Source of the DNA: an uncultured Rhodospirillales bacterium
GTDB lineage: Bacteria > Pseudomonadota > Alphaproteobacteria > ATCC43930 > CGMCC-115725
Direction: 5' to 3'
Assembly (NCBI GenBank): GCA_903897565.1
Contig: CAIUCF010000689.1
Location: 1 to 6,216 of the forward strand
Length of the DNA stretch: 6,216 bases
A program made the translations under genes and the position numbers. The first letter of the stretch is position 1, and each line of letters starts with the position of its first letter. The notes below the pieces were generated by a model, which saw nothing but the letters and a program-made list of their open reading frames with translations, did no database searches and was not told where the DNA came from. Shown here piece by piece: positions 6,036-6,216 of the stretch.

Positions 6036-6216
6036 TTAGCTTTGGCGGCGCGAGAAACTGCCGAAACTCGGCAGCTTCAGGGCGTAGGACAATTGTTCCG
6101 GCGTCGCGAAGCGCTCGTCCATCGACTCGCGGAAGAAGGCGACCCCGAGCGCGAGCAGCAGGCTCGCGATGAAGCCGGAGATCACAGTCAGCGCGATCCG
6201 CGGCCGCGCCGGCTTC
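6036..6216 (-). CDS. Polysaccharide co-polymerase (Wzz/GumC type), C-terminal fragment
   Basis: Only the last 59 residues and the TAA stop (6038-6036) are in the window; the rest lies beyond the right edge. The fragment begins with the Pro-rich KPARPR, followed by a hydrophobic helix (about residues 7-28, IALTVISGFIASLLLALGVA) and then FFRESMDERFATPEQLSYALKLPSFGSF in short form. This matches the second transmembrane helix and cytoplasmic tail of Wzz/GumC/ExoP-type chain-length determinants, where the tail reads roughly D-x-x-F-x-T-P-E-x-L followed by LPxLGS. Such proteins set polymer length and link the polymerase to the export channel in the inner membrane. There is no fused kinase domain: the ATPase is a separate gene starting 23 bp downstream, a split arrangement known for this family. 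The assignment rests on a short segment. Confidence 0.8.
   Translation of the reverse strand, partial: KPARPRIALTVISGFIASLLLALGVAFFRESMDERFATPEQLSYALKLPSFGSFSRRQS

Overview
The window is a GC-rich, densely coding piece of bacterial DNA carrying part of an exopolysaccharide or capsule locus. Codon use, GC-rich third positions and the gene families suggest an alphaproteobacterium, possibly Rhodospirillales/Acetobacteraceae. The taxonomic call is an inference from style; no rRNA or other marker is present.

Reading from the right edge along the minus strand, the first block is a tight operon. It holds the C-terminal end of a Wzz/GumC-type polysaccharide co-polymerase (6036-6216, cut by the window), a CpsD/BY-kinase-like ATPase with degenerate nucleotide-binding motifs (5323-6012), and a family-4 glycosyltransferase (4064-5275). 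Gaps of 23 and 47 bp support co-transcription.

One gene on the plus strand, a secreted clan-A-like glycoside hydrolase (2843-4060), meets the glycosyltransferase tail to tail with only 3 bp between the stop codons. Upstream of it is a 395-bp divergent intergenic region (2448-2842) with no convincing gene but at least two sizeable imperfect inverted repeats.

The second minus-strand block holds a membrane-anchored SGNH/GDSL-type protein (1158-2447), an acyl carrier protein (795-1043) and the N-terminal 250 residues of an FkbH-like protein (1-752, cut by the window). A 114-bp gap before the acyl carrier protein gene contains a good sigma70-like promoter and several hairpins.

Taken together, the right block would build, polymerise and control the length of a polysaccharide, and the hydrolase would trim or release it. 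The SGNH-ACP-FkbH block looks like a decoration module: FkbH relatives load a glyceryl group from a glycolytic intermediate onto an ACP, and a membrane SGNH protein could act on an acyl substituent outside the membrane. The individual families are clear. The idea that the three form one decoration pathway is inference. No RNA genes, insertion sequences or CRISPR arrays were seen.
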